From contig NZ_FXAK01000002.1 of assembly GCF_900177515.1 (NCBI RefSeq), positions 538,001-602,000 of the forward strand: 64,000 nucleotides of DNA, written 5' to 3'. The DNA comes from Azospirillum oryzae. GTDB taxonomy: Bacteria; Pseudomonadota; Alphaproteobacteria; Azospirillales; Azospirillaceae. This document shows, piece by piece, positions 32,044 through 41,081 of the stretch. The stretch's first letter is position 1, and each line of letters opens with the position of its first letter. The notes beneath the pieces are model-generated. The model made no database searches, was not told the DNA's origin, and was given only the letters and a program-made list of their open reading frames with translations. A program made the translations under genes and the position numbers.

Positions 32044-32619
32044 ATGACCGATGGACCGTTCAGAAATTCGGAGTTGAGCCGTCAATGGAAACGGTATGGC
32101 GAGGACCTTGTCAGCGACGCTGCAAGTCCAGACGAGCGGGCCAAGAAGGCACTTCACAGTATGTTCGGCGACGTAGATTTGGAAGAATTTAGCAATCTGC
32201 TGCGAGAACTCAATCATTATGCGCAGAGTCAGCAAATGGATTTATATCCATCCAGCGGAGTTGAAGATATATTCGAAAGAAATCCCAATTCAACATTGAT
32301 CAATTATTTCTATAGGGAGCTATTTTCAGAGTTAAAAGAGCAAAGCAACCTTCAAATAGCTTTGGACAAGGCGCTCGTCAGCACCGCTAAGGATTGGATC
32401 AAAATCGCCAAAGATCGAATAGACGATGAGTGCATTTGCGCACGCGATCTCGGCAACATGACGCGCGAAGATTACCGTAAAGCAATTTTGCGTAATCAAG
32501 AGGCTTTCTCCCAAATCAATCCAAATGATTTTTGCGGCGCTTTGATTGCGGGAAATAAGCGAACGATCTCGCATGCATTGAAAAAGAAGAGTGGCGTAGA
32601 CGAAGGACCGGATGAATGA
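32044..32619 (+). CDS. Unknown protein, first gene of the foreign QueC/ImmA/PIN operon
   Basis: This 191-aa protein is not recognised. It is hydrophilic and mostly helical by appearance (RAKKALHSMFGDVDLEEFSN, TLINYFYRELFSELKEQSN, KDWIKIAKDRIDDECICAR), with a basic, Ser-rich C-terminal end (AGNKRTISHALKKKSG). GGGAGG lies 5 bases before ATG 32044, which is preferred over ATG 32002, which overlaps the operator-like repeats. Base composition drops sharply here compared with flanking genes, with many A/T third positions. The stop overlaps the next start as ATGA, so it is coupled to the QueC-like gene. It could be a substrate carrier, adaptor or effector of the system; there is no direct evidence. 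Confidence 0.8.
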   Translation: MTDGPFRNSELSRQWKRYGEDLVSDAASPDERAKKALHSMFGDVDLEEFSNLLRELNHYAQSQQMDLYPSSGVEDIFERNPNSTLINYFYRELFSELKEQSNLQIALDKALVSTAKDWIKIAKDRIDDECICARDLGNMTREDYRKAILRNQEAFSQINPNDFCGALIAGNKRTISHALKKKSGVDEGPDE

Positions 32620-33992
32620 ATATCGATATGAAATTGCAAGGAGCGCACGTCAAGAATTTGCGCGTTATAGAAAGTGGGCAAAAGTTAGGGTCTTCGTCTT
32701 TAAAAGATACCGCAATAGCTGAAATAGGTAGAGAAATTTCATTTGATACCGAAGCGTTGAATGCCTTTGATATAAGGGGGTGTCAGCCGCACCACTATGA
32801 TTTACTAGTACTCAGTGCTGCTATTGAGTTCGCTGACCGTAAATGGAAAAGGCCGAAAAGTTGGGTTCGTAACTTCCACGTGACAATTCCGGTAGTTGAC
32901 TTGGCAAATTGGCGGCGACCACTCGTAATTAATACCCTTGAGAGGGTATTAAAGCACCTGACTTGTGACTTGTGGCAATTTAACTTCGTGCAGGCAAAGA
33001 GTCTTTCGCCTATCGGTTCGCGCCAAATTCATTTCGACTTCGGAAAAAATAAGGCCTTAGCTATTGCCTACAGTGATGGTCTGGATTCTAGAGCTGTCTC
33101 GGCTCTCTGTGGCGATATAAATGAAGTCCTTTGTATTCGAGTCGCTAAAAAGCGCCAACGCCGTAAAGAAGGTGATAGTCCTTTCTCTCAGCTCCCGTTC
33201 GAGGTCAAAGGTCATCGGGGCGAGGAAAGCAGTTTTCGGTCGCGCGGATTCCAGTTCGCAGCGGTAACGGCGATAGCATCACAGCTTGCGAACGTGGAAC
33301 GCATCGTAGTTCCTGAGAGTGGCCAAGGCGCACTTAGTCCGGTGTTGGCGCCTCTGTATGTAACTTACCCGGATTATCGCAACCATCCCACCTTCTTTCG
33401 TAAGATGGAGCAGTTCATCGCTGCGGTGCTGGGGCACCGGGTTAAGTTTGAGCAGCCGCGCTTGTGGTTTACAAAAGGTCAGACGCTGCGCGAGTTTTTG
33501 GGTCTTCAGGGGAAAACCTCGAAGCATCTGGAGAGCACCCGTTCTTGTTGGCAGAAGCGCAGAGTGGTCAATGTGCCTGGCAAAAAACAATGTGGGCTTT
33601 GCGCAGCCTGCTTGCTAAGACGGCTTAGCCTTCACGCCGCTGGTGTCAACGACGCACCTAACAATTATGTAGTGTCGAACCTTGGCGCTTCCGACGTGAT
33701 CAAGGCTCTAGATTCAGTTTCCCGGAAGGCTGATAGAGAACTCATGATCAATTATGGAAGTGTGGGTGCGCGCCATTTCCAGAAACTCGCTAACATGGCA
33801 AACTGGACTGATGATGATCTTCGAGTACATGTCTCAGAAATATCGACGGCTCTGGGGGCTGATTACAAGGAAACTCTAAAGAACCTAAGATCTCTGTTGG
33901 CAACGCATGCGGAAGAATGGCACTCATTTGTCGCTGTGCAGGGAAGGGACAGCTTTTTGATGAGTTGGACGCAGGGGGAGCGTTATGGCTGA
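32616..33992 (+). CDS. QueC-like PP-loop ATPase (7-cyano-7-deazaguanine-synthase-like)
   Basis: This 458-aa protein has a PP-loop at residues 151-160 (AYSDGLDSRA; SxGxDS form) and, 150 residues later, a four-Cys zinc-type site: Cys311 in STRSC, then Cys326, Cys329 and Cys332 in CGLCAACLLRR. This is the layout of QueC, which makes preQ0 from carboxy-deazaguanine, but QueC is about 230 aa. Here there are extra N-terminal (about 145 aa) and C-terminal (about 110 aa) parts. QueC-like proteins of this larger kind occur in defence systems such as Qat and some CBASS. No other deazaguanine gene is nearby. Codon use is AT-rich. It overlaps both neighbours (4 and 8 bp). Confidence 0.85.
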   Translation: MNIDMKLQGAHVKNLRVIESGQKLGSSSLKDTAIAEIGREISFDTEALNAFDIRGCQPHHYDLLVLSAAIEFADRKWKRPKSWVRNFHVTIPVVDLANWRRPLVINTLERVLKHLTCDLWQFNFVQAKSLSPIGSRQIHFDFGKNKALAIAYSDGLDSRAVSALCGDINEVLCIRVAKKRQRRKEGDSPFSQLPFEVKGHRGEESSFRSRGFQFAAVTAIASQLANVERIVVPESGQGALSPVLAPLYVTYPDYRNHPTFFRKMEQFIAAVLGHRVKFEQPRLWFTKGQTLREFLGLQGKTSKHLESTRSCWQKRRVVNVPGKKQCGLCAACLLRRLSLHAAGVNDAPNNYVVSNLGASDVIKALDSVSRKADRELMINYGSVGARHFQKLANMANWTDDDLRVHVSEISTALGADYKETLKNLRSLLATHAEEWHSFVAVQGRDSFLMSWTQGERYG

Positions 33993-35175
33993 TTTGAACG
34001 AGCTAAGCGCACAAGAAATTGGCCGACGCCTTAAACTCGCACGCGAGAATGCAGGTATTCGACAGGAAGATGCCGCGCAAATCATCGGAATGTCACGACC
34101 GACCCTTGTGTCTATTGAGAAGGGCATGCGCCGAGTGCGCATCCAAGAAATCCAGATACTTGCCCGCCATTATGGAATATCGGTGAACGCCCTTCTGCGT
34201 CGTGAGGCAGTTCACACCGACTTAATGCCTCGCTTCCGTAAATTGCAGGATGCGGAAGACAAAGATTCAACTGAAGCCATTCGGCAATTCAACGATTTGA
34301 TCAAAGCGGACGTCGAATTGGAGAATACGCTTGGCATCGAGCGCCGGAGAAACTACCCACCGGAACGCGGTATTAACGAGGGCGACGTTATATCTCTTGC
34401 TGAGAAGCATGCCAAGGAACTCCGTGACTGGATAGGAATTGGTGTGGGACCAATTGCAGATATATTTTCTGTTATCGATTCGGGGCTTGGTATTAGATTG
34501 TACCAGCGCCGTCTTTCCCCAAATTCAAAGATCGCAGGGCTATTCACTTATGATGAAGCGGTTGGAGCATGCATTTTCTTGAATGCTAACCATCCGTTGC
34601 CACGACGAGTTCAGTCAGCTGCGCACGAACTCGGCCACTTTTATGGCACTCGCCATAACCCGGAAGTTCTTGAAGAGCATGAAAATTTTCTGTCGCGTGA
34701 TGAACGCTATGCAAACGCATTCGGCCGCGCATTCCTGGCGCCGGCGGAGAGCTTCGCCGATAGCTTCCGTCAACTGAAGGCGATTACCGGGAAAATAACC
34801 CGGCGGCTAATCGTTCTCCTATCTCAGCAGTACAATATCTCTCGGCAAGCGTGTACTCTTCGTTTGGAAGATTTGGGGCTTGCTAAGAAAGGAACCTGGG
34901 CATGGTTCGAAAACAACGGCGGCATCACTGAAGAGCATGTTCGAGAGGTGTTGGGTGAAATGGCAAACCGCCCCGATCCTGCAAAACACGATGCGGATCG
35001 CGTTATATCCCAACGCATGAGCCTAATGGCGCACGCTGCCTGGAAGAGAGAGCTTCTGTCCGAAGGCCAGTTAGCGGAACTGCTGAGGGTCGGGAGAGTC
35101 GAAATGCGTCGCATTATCGACCAAATCGAGCTTGAGGAAAGAGAAACGGATGGGTTACTCAAGCTTCCTGAATGA
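33985..35175 (+). CDS. XRE-family HTH protein fused to ImmA/IrrE metallopeptidase
   Basis: This 396-aa protein has an N-terminal HTH at about residues 10-70 (IGRRLKLARENAGIRQEDA, MSRPTLVSIEKG). Its peptidase domain carries the zinc motif HELGH at 214-218, with the downstream acidic/AxAF segment RDERYANAFGRAFLAPAE. ImmA/IrrE proteases cleave repressors in response to DNA damage or stress; fused to HTH they often regulate their own operon, toxin-antitoxin modules or mobile elements. A C-terminal helical part (about 300-396) is unassigned. GGGGGAGCG precedes the ATG, which overlaps the QueC-like gene by 8 bp. Its HTH is the natural candidate to bind the upstream ATGTCAG sites. Confidence 0.9.
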   Translation: MADLNELSAQEIGRRLKLARENAGIRQEDAAQIIGMSRPTLVSIEKGMRRVRIQEIQILARHYGISVNALLRREAVHTDLMPRFRKLQDAEDKDSTEAIRQFNDLIKADVELENTLGIERRRNYPPERGINEGDVISLAEKHAKELRDWIGIGVGPIADIFSVIDSGLGIRLYQRRLSPNSKIAGLFTYDEAVGACIFLNANHPLPRRVQSAAHELGHFYGTRHNPEVLEEHENFLSRDERYANAFGRAFLAPAESFADSFRQLKAITGKITRRLIVLLSQQYNISRQACTLRLEDLGLAKKGTWAWFENNGGITEEHVREVLGEMANRPDPAKHDADRVISQRMSLMAHAAWKRELLSEGQLAELLRVGRVEMRRIIDQIELEERETDGLLKLPE

Positions 35176-35812
35176 TAACCGAGAGTCGCTCGTGCTGGAT
35201 ACCAGCGTTCTCATTAACCTACGCGCCTGCACGCAAGGCGGGCGCGTTCTTGCATCGTTACCCAACAACATTCTCGTACCACAGATCGTGGCTGGCGAAT
35301 TGGAGCACGAGTCGAGCGTTAGAAATGGGGACATTTCCTTTCTGCATGAAGTTGCAGAAAGAGGCATTGTAGAGATTACCGAATTAACTGATGAAGAGTA
35401 CGATATATTTTATAATTTAACTTCTTTATCTCCGTCCTTAGATGATGGCGAGGCTGCCACTATTGCCGTTGCAATGTCGAGAAACAATCTTCCGGTAATC
35501 GACGAGCGAAAAGGGCGATCCCGTGCTAGTTGCCTTATGAATGGACGAGAGCCAATATGGTCTCTAGATCTGTTCCGCCATCCATTTTTCATAGATTCTC
35601 TTGGTGATCAAGCAGTTGAAGTGCTTTACCTTGCATTGCGTGATGGCCGAATGAGAATCCCATCTGCAAGCGCAGACATGGTCATTGCGTTATTAGGAAT
35701 TGAGCGTTCGATTGACTGCACTTCCCTTCCGGGTTACCGGGAACGATTTTCTGTAAGTGAGCGGCGCCCAGACGTCAATGAAGCGCGACTTTCTATTCGA
35801 CGGGATGATTAG
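35150..35812 (+). CDS. PIN-domain nuclease-like protein
   Basis: This 220-aa protein has the acidic pattern of PIN ribonucleases: Asp17 in LVLDTSVLINL, Glu50 or Glu52 in VAGELEHE, the pair in SLDDGEAATIAVA (98-106), and Asp118 in LPVIDERKGR. The C-terminal part (about 135-220) is an extra helical region. PIN proteins are commonly toxins that cut RNA. GAGGAAAG precedes ATG 35150, which overlaps the metallopeptidase gene by 26 bp. This ends the AT-rich operon. A protease-regulated nuclease beside a QueC-like enzyme suggests a defence or abortive-infection role; this is inference. Confidence 0.85.
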   Translation: MGYSSFLNDNRESLVLDTSVLINLRACTQGGRVLASLPNNILVPQIVAGELEHESSVRNGDISFLHEVAERGIVEITELTDEEYDIFYNLTSLSPSLDDGEAATIAVAMSRNNLPVIDERKGRSRASCLMNGREPIWSLDLFRHPFFIDSLGDQAVEVLYLALRDGRMRIPSASADMVIALLGIERSIDCTSLPGYRERFSVSERRPDVNEARLSIRRDD

Positions 35813-36029
35813 TAGGGTGCATGGGGTAAACTTGCCGTAAAAGATAATAATGTGTCTTTTCCATAGTGGCTCCCATCTCTAGAAAGACGCGCCATAGCGA
35901 CTGGGCTGCATTGGAATACCACCGCACGTTACGAACCTGTTTGCGCCCCCCATTTCCCAAAACCTCCCCACCACAGGACCAAAATCCCATACCCTCTCCG
36001 CAATGCCCACTCATTCGCGGAGCCGCCCC
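35813..36029. other. Right border of the AT-rich island
   Basis: No gene is seen in these 217 bp. Composition returns to GC-rich within about 150 bp of the PIN stop. I found no integrase, tRNA or obvious direct repeat marking an insertion site. Confidence 0.5.
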
Positions 36030-36773
36030 ATGCCCCTCGACAGCCGCACCCTCGCCCCCGACGCTCTTGGCGACCGTTTCCCCTGCTGGGCGGAGGAGCC
36101 GCCGGTGCCCGCCGAAGGCTCGCTGGTGCCTGGATCGCAGTTCCACGAGGAGCAATGGATCATGGCCGCCGGCATGCTGGCGCGCGGCAGCAGCTTCCTC
36201 CATGTCTCCCGCGCCATGGGCTGCAGCCGCACCACGCTCTGGCGCGCCTATTACGGATCACAGGATTTCCGTCACAGGGTGTGGTGGGAACGGCAGGCGC
36301 TGAACCGCGAGGCCGAGCTGCGCCTGTCCTCGCTGCGCATCCTCGTCGCCGAGCAGATCGAGCGGCTGGTCTCCTCCGGCGATCCGGCGACGGTGCGCTG
36401 GCTGGCCGAGCGGCTCGGCCTCTTCGCCGGCCTCGACATGGCCGCACCCAAGCGGCAAGCCCCGCAAGCCGACCGCCGGCTCGATCCTCAGCCCGCCCCC
36501 AAGGACGCGGCCGAACCCGCCCCCAAGCCTGCCCCAAAACCTGAAGATTCCCCCGCCGTCACCGTCCCCGAACTGGACGACGACCTCCCCGGCGCGTTGC
36601 GCGAGCGCATGCCGCCCGACCCGCGCGCCGTCGCCGCCATCCTGGCCCGGCCGGAGGGCGAGGGGCCCCAGGGCGTCTTCCCCTGGACCGTCAACCGGCA
36701 CGAGCCTTACCCCAACCTCACCCCCGGCCCGGTCAGCCGCCGCGCCGCCGGTCCCGTCTCCCCGTGCCGGTAG
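36030..36773 (+). CDS. HTH protein resembling phage terminase small subunits
   Basis: This 247-aa protein has an HTH-like segment at about residues 48-80 (QWIMAAGMLARGSSFLHVSR, MGCSRTTLWRAYYGSQDFRH), a helical middle (LRILVAEQIERLVSSGDPAT) and a Pro/Ala/Lys-rich low-complexity region at about 145-185. A large HTH followed by a short helix is seen in phage small terminases and related DNA-binding proteins, but I do not claim the family. GGAG lies eight bases before ATG 36030. No other phage gene is present. It is GC-rich like the host, so it does not belong to the AT-rich island by composition. Confidence 0.65.
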   Translation: MPLDSRTLAPDALGDRFPCWAEEPPVPAEGSLVPGSQFHEEQWIMAAGMLARGSSFLHVSRAMGCSRTTLWRAYYGSQDFRHRVWWERQALNREAELRLSSLRILVAEQIERLVSSGDPATVRWLAERLGLFAGLDMAAPKRQAPQADRRLDPQPAPKDAAEPAPKPAPKPEDSPAVTVPELDDDLPGALRERMPPDPRAVAAILARPEGEGPQGVFPWTVNRHEPYPNLTPGPVSRRAAGPVSPCR

Positions 36774-36924
36774 CGGCCCCGCCGGCCGATGGAACATCCG
36801 CCGGATCCTGTTCCACCCTGTTCCATCCTCCGCCGGCCCCCACCGGATCGCCCCACCGGCGGGCTTGATCGGGCGGCCGATCTGTCCGACCCTGCGGGTC
36901 CGTTGGAACAGTGAGGATCACGCG

Positions 36925-37809
36925 ATGACCGCCTTCACCTGCGTGCTCGACGCCCGTGCCAAGCTGGGGGAGGGGCCGGTCTGGTCGGTGGACGAACAGG
37001 CGCTCTATTGGGTCGACATCAAGGGCCGGGCGCTGAACCGCTTCGATCCCGCCACCGGCGCCAACCGCGTCACCCAGTTGCCGGAGGAGATCGGCTGCGT
37101 CGCCCCGCGCAAGGGCGGCGGCTTCATCGCCGGCCTGCGCTCCGGCCTGTGGCAGCTGGACGGGGAGGGGGGATTGGTCGCCTGTCTCGCCGCCAATCCG
37201 GAGGACCAGGGCGCCAGCCGCTTCAACGACGGCAAGACCGATCCCGCCGGCCGCTATCTCGCCGGCACGCTGGACGAGCCGAAGGCCGGCGGCAAGGCGC
37301 ATCTCTACCGTTATGACCGGCGCGGGCTGGCGGTGCTGGCCGGCGGGCTGCTGACCTCCAACGGCCTCGCTTTCAGCCCGGACGGGCGGACGCTCTATCA
37401 CGCCGACACGCCGACCTTCACCGTCCGCCGCTACCGCTACGACCCGGCCACCGGCGCGATCTCCGACGGCGAGGTCTTCATCCGGCTGGAGCCGAAGGAG
37501 GGCGACCGCGGCCGGCCGGACGGCGCGGCGGTGGATGCGGAGGGCTGCTATTGGACGGCGCTCTATGAGGGCGGGCGGGTCGCGCGCTTCTCCCCCGATG
37601 GCCGCCTGCTGTCGGAACACCCGCTGCCGGCGCGCTGCCCGACCATGGTGGCCTTCGGCGGTCCCGACCTGCGCACCCTCTACGTCACCACCGCCAGCGC
37701 CGGCCGCCCGGCCGAGGAGCTGGAGCGCTTCCCGCAGTCCGGCGGCCTGTTCGCCATGCCGGTGGAGGTGCCGGGCCTGCCGGTGCCGCCCTTCGACCCG
37801 GCGGCCTGA
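36925..37809 (+). CDS. SMP-30/gluconolactonase/LRE family hydrolase
   Basis: This 294-aa six-bladed beta-propeller lactonase has the family's metal ligands in context: Glu in KLGEGPVWSVDE, Asn in LTSNGLAFSPDG and Asp in RPDGAAVDAEGCYWTAL. Members open sugar lactones such as gluconolactone or arabinolactone. GAGG precedes ATG 36925. The LysR gene begins 2 bp after its stop, so the two are probably co-transcribed, although a sugar lactonase has no obvious link to formate oxidation. Confidence 0.9.
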   Translation: MTAFTCVLDARAKLGEGPVWSVDEQALYWVDIKGRALNRFDPATGANRVTQLPEEIGCVAPRKGGGFIAGLRSGLWQLDGEGGLVACLAANPEDQGASRFNDGKTDPAGRYLAGTLDEPKAGGKAHLYRYDRRGLAVLAGGLLTSNGLAFSPDGRTLYHADTPTFTVRRYRYDPATGAISDGEVFIRLEPKEGDRGRPDGAAVDAEGCYWTALYEGGRVARFSPDGRLLSEHPLPARCPTMVAFGGPDLRTLYVTTASAGRPAEELERFPQSGGLFAMPVEVPGLPVPPFDPAA

Positions 37810-37811
37810 GC

Positions 37812-38762
37812 ATGTTCCGCAAGTTCGTCTATCTGCTGGCTCTGTCCCGCGAAAAGCATTTCGGCCGCGCGGCGGAGAGCTGCCACGTCTCGCAGCCCAC
37901 CCTCTCCAACGCCATCCGCCAGCTGGAGGAGGAGCTTCAGGTCCCCATCGTCGAGCGCGGCCAGAAGTTCGAAGGCTTCACGCCGGAGGGGCTGAAGGTG
38001 CTGGAATACGCCCGCCGCATCGTCGGCGAGCGCGACAACCTGCGCCACGAGCTGCTGGCTCTCGCCCAGGGCGTCACCGGCCATCTGCGGCTCGGCGCCA
38101 TTCCCACCGCCCTGCCGGCGGTGCCGCATGTGCTGGCGCCCTTCGCCACGCGATACCCGCACATCCGTTCCAGCATCGTCTCGCTCAGTTCGCGCGAGAT
38201 TCAGCGCGGCCTCGACGAATTCGAACTCGACGCCGCCATCACCTATCTCGACAACGAGCCGCTGAACAACGTCCGCACCCTGCCGCTCTACACCGAGCGC
38301 TATTACCTGCTGGCGCGGCGCGACGAGTTGCCGGAGGAACTGGTCGCCCAGGGGGCGGCGCAGTGGGAGAAGGCGGCCGAGCTGCGGCTCTGCCTGCTGA
38401 CCCCAGACATGCAGAACCGCCGCATCGCCGACACCGCCTTCCGCATGACCGGCCGGACGGTGCAGGCGGCGACGGAGACCAACTCCATCGTCACCCTCTA
38501 CACCATCGTCCGCACCGGCAGCTGCGCCAGCATCGTCCCCGGCCAGCTGCTGACCTTCGTGCCGCCCCACCCGGACATCGTCGCCCTGCCGCTGGTCGAT
38601 CCGGAGCTGAGCCACGTCGTCGGCCTCGCCTACGCCGACCGCGACCCGCCGCCGCCGCTGGCAAGGGCGCTGGCGGTGGCGGCATCCGACGCCGACATCG
38701 CCCAGCGCATGGCGATCAGCGTCGCCGAAGCGATGATCCCCTGGCGGGTGGCGATCCGCTGA
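37812..38762 (+). CDS. fdsR: LysR family regulator, probable FdsR of the formate dehydrogenase operon
   Basis: This 316-aa protein has the HTH KHFGRAAESCHVSQPTLSNAIRQLEEELQ (residues 15-45 region) and an OxyR-like effector domain (HLRLGAIPTALPAVPHVL, ETNSIVTLYTIVRTG, CASIVPGQL). It lies directly upstream of fdsGBACD in the same direction, as fdsR does in Cupriavidus. A dyad ATAG-N7-CTAT just after its stop fits a LysR box. The inducer is presumably formate. The gene symbol rests on position plus family. Confidence 0.85.
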   Translation: MFRKFVYLLALSREKHFGRAAESCHVSQPTLSNAIRQLEEELQVPIVERGQKFEGFTPEGLKVLEYARRIVGERDNLRHELLALAQGVTGHLRLGAIPTALPAVPHVLAPFATRYPHIRSSIVSLSSREIQRGLDEFELDAAITYLDNEPLNNVRTLPLYTERYYLLARRDELPEELVAQGAAQWEKAAELRLCLLTPDMQNRRIADTAFRMTGRTVQAATETNSIVTLYTIVRTGSCASIVPGQLLTFVPPHPDIVALPLVDPELSHVVGLAYADRDPPPPLARALAVAASDADIAQRMAISVAEAMIPWRVAIR

Positions 38763-38772
38763 CGGGCCGTTC

Positions 38773-38793
38773 CTGATAGCCAAAAGCTATCAG
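38773..38793. promoter_or_regulatory. LysR-type dyad in the fds promoter
   Basis: CTGATAGC, a CAAAA spacer and GCTATCAG form a perfect 8-bp dyad 10 bp after the fdsR stop. It contains ATAG-N7-CTAT and the T-N11-A form of LysR boxes. It is the likely FdsR site. Confidence 0.65.
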
Positions 38794-38848
38794 CCCATCG
38801 GAAAATACAATTTGCTGGCATACCGTATCCTCCGACACTCTGACGGTG

Positions 38849-38870
38849 CCGGGCGCTGAGAGACGCCCGG
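38849..38870 (+). promoter_or_regulatory. Hairpin in the fdsG leader
   Basis: CCGGGCG, an 8-nt loop CTGAGAGA and CGCCCGG, followed by AAAAA, lies about 75 bp before the fdsG start. It may stabilise or regulate the leader. It does not have the other conserved parts of any riboswitch I know. Confidence 0.45.
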
Positions 38871-38944
38871 AAAAAGCCAACAGAGCCAAGCCAGAACGAC
38901 GCCGACCCCAAGCGCGGCGCGGACGATCGCAAGGAGGGACACCC

Positions 38945-39477
38945 GTGAACGCAAGCCATCCGTGGAGCGCTGAGCGCGCCATGACGATTGTCGAAGACAA
39001 TCGGCATCTGCGCGGCGCCCTGCTGCCGATCCTTCACGCGCTGCAGGAGGAATTCGGCTATATCGACGAACAGGCCATCCCCCTGCTGGCGACGGAGCTG
39101 AACCTCTCGCGCGCCGACGTGCATGGCGTCGTCTCCTTCTATCACGAATTCCGCCGCGAAAAGCCCGGCCGCCACATCATCAAGGTCTGCCGGGCCGAGG
39201 CCTGCCAGTCGATGGGCGCCAACGCGCTGGTCGACCACATCAAGAAGCGCCTGCAGGTCGATTTTCACGGCACCACCGCCGACGGCGCCTTCACCCTGGA
39301 ACCGGTCTTCTGCCTCGGCAACTGCGCCCTGTCCCCCGCCGTCATGATCGACGAGAACCTGCACGGCCGCGTCTCCCCCGACCGCTTCGACGAACTGGCC
39401 ACCGAAACCCGGACCAACCCGACTGCCCACCAGCAAATCCCCCGCGCCCCCAGCCATTCCCATAAGGGTCACGCGCA

Positions 39478-39481
<4 letters not shown>
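38945..39481 (+). CDS. fdsG: NAD-dependent formate dehydrogenase gamma subunit
   Basis: This 178-aa NuoE-like subunit carries a [2Fe-2S] cluster bound by four Cys: [10 protein letters not shown] (two) and CLGNCALSP (two). It passes electrons within the soluble FdsGBA complex from formate oxidation to NAD. The GTG start at 38945 has AAGGAGGG 6 bases upstream. The stop overlaps fdsB as ATGA, giving coupled translation. Confidence 0.93.
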
Positions 39482-41058
<1,577 letters not shown>

Positions 41059-41081
41059 CGAGCGACCCAGGAGCACCCGAG

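Noticed and set aside
31898-36029. Integrative element with att sites, integrase or tRNA target
   Set aside because: No integrase or tRNA gene is seen and I could not find matching direct repeats at the borders. Only base composition marks the island.
38849-38870. TPP riboswitch, because the leader hairpin loop reads CTGAGA
   Set aside because: The other conserved thiamin-box elements are missing, and the downstream genes are not thiamin related.
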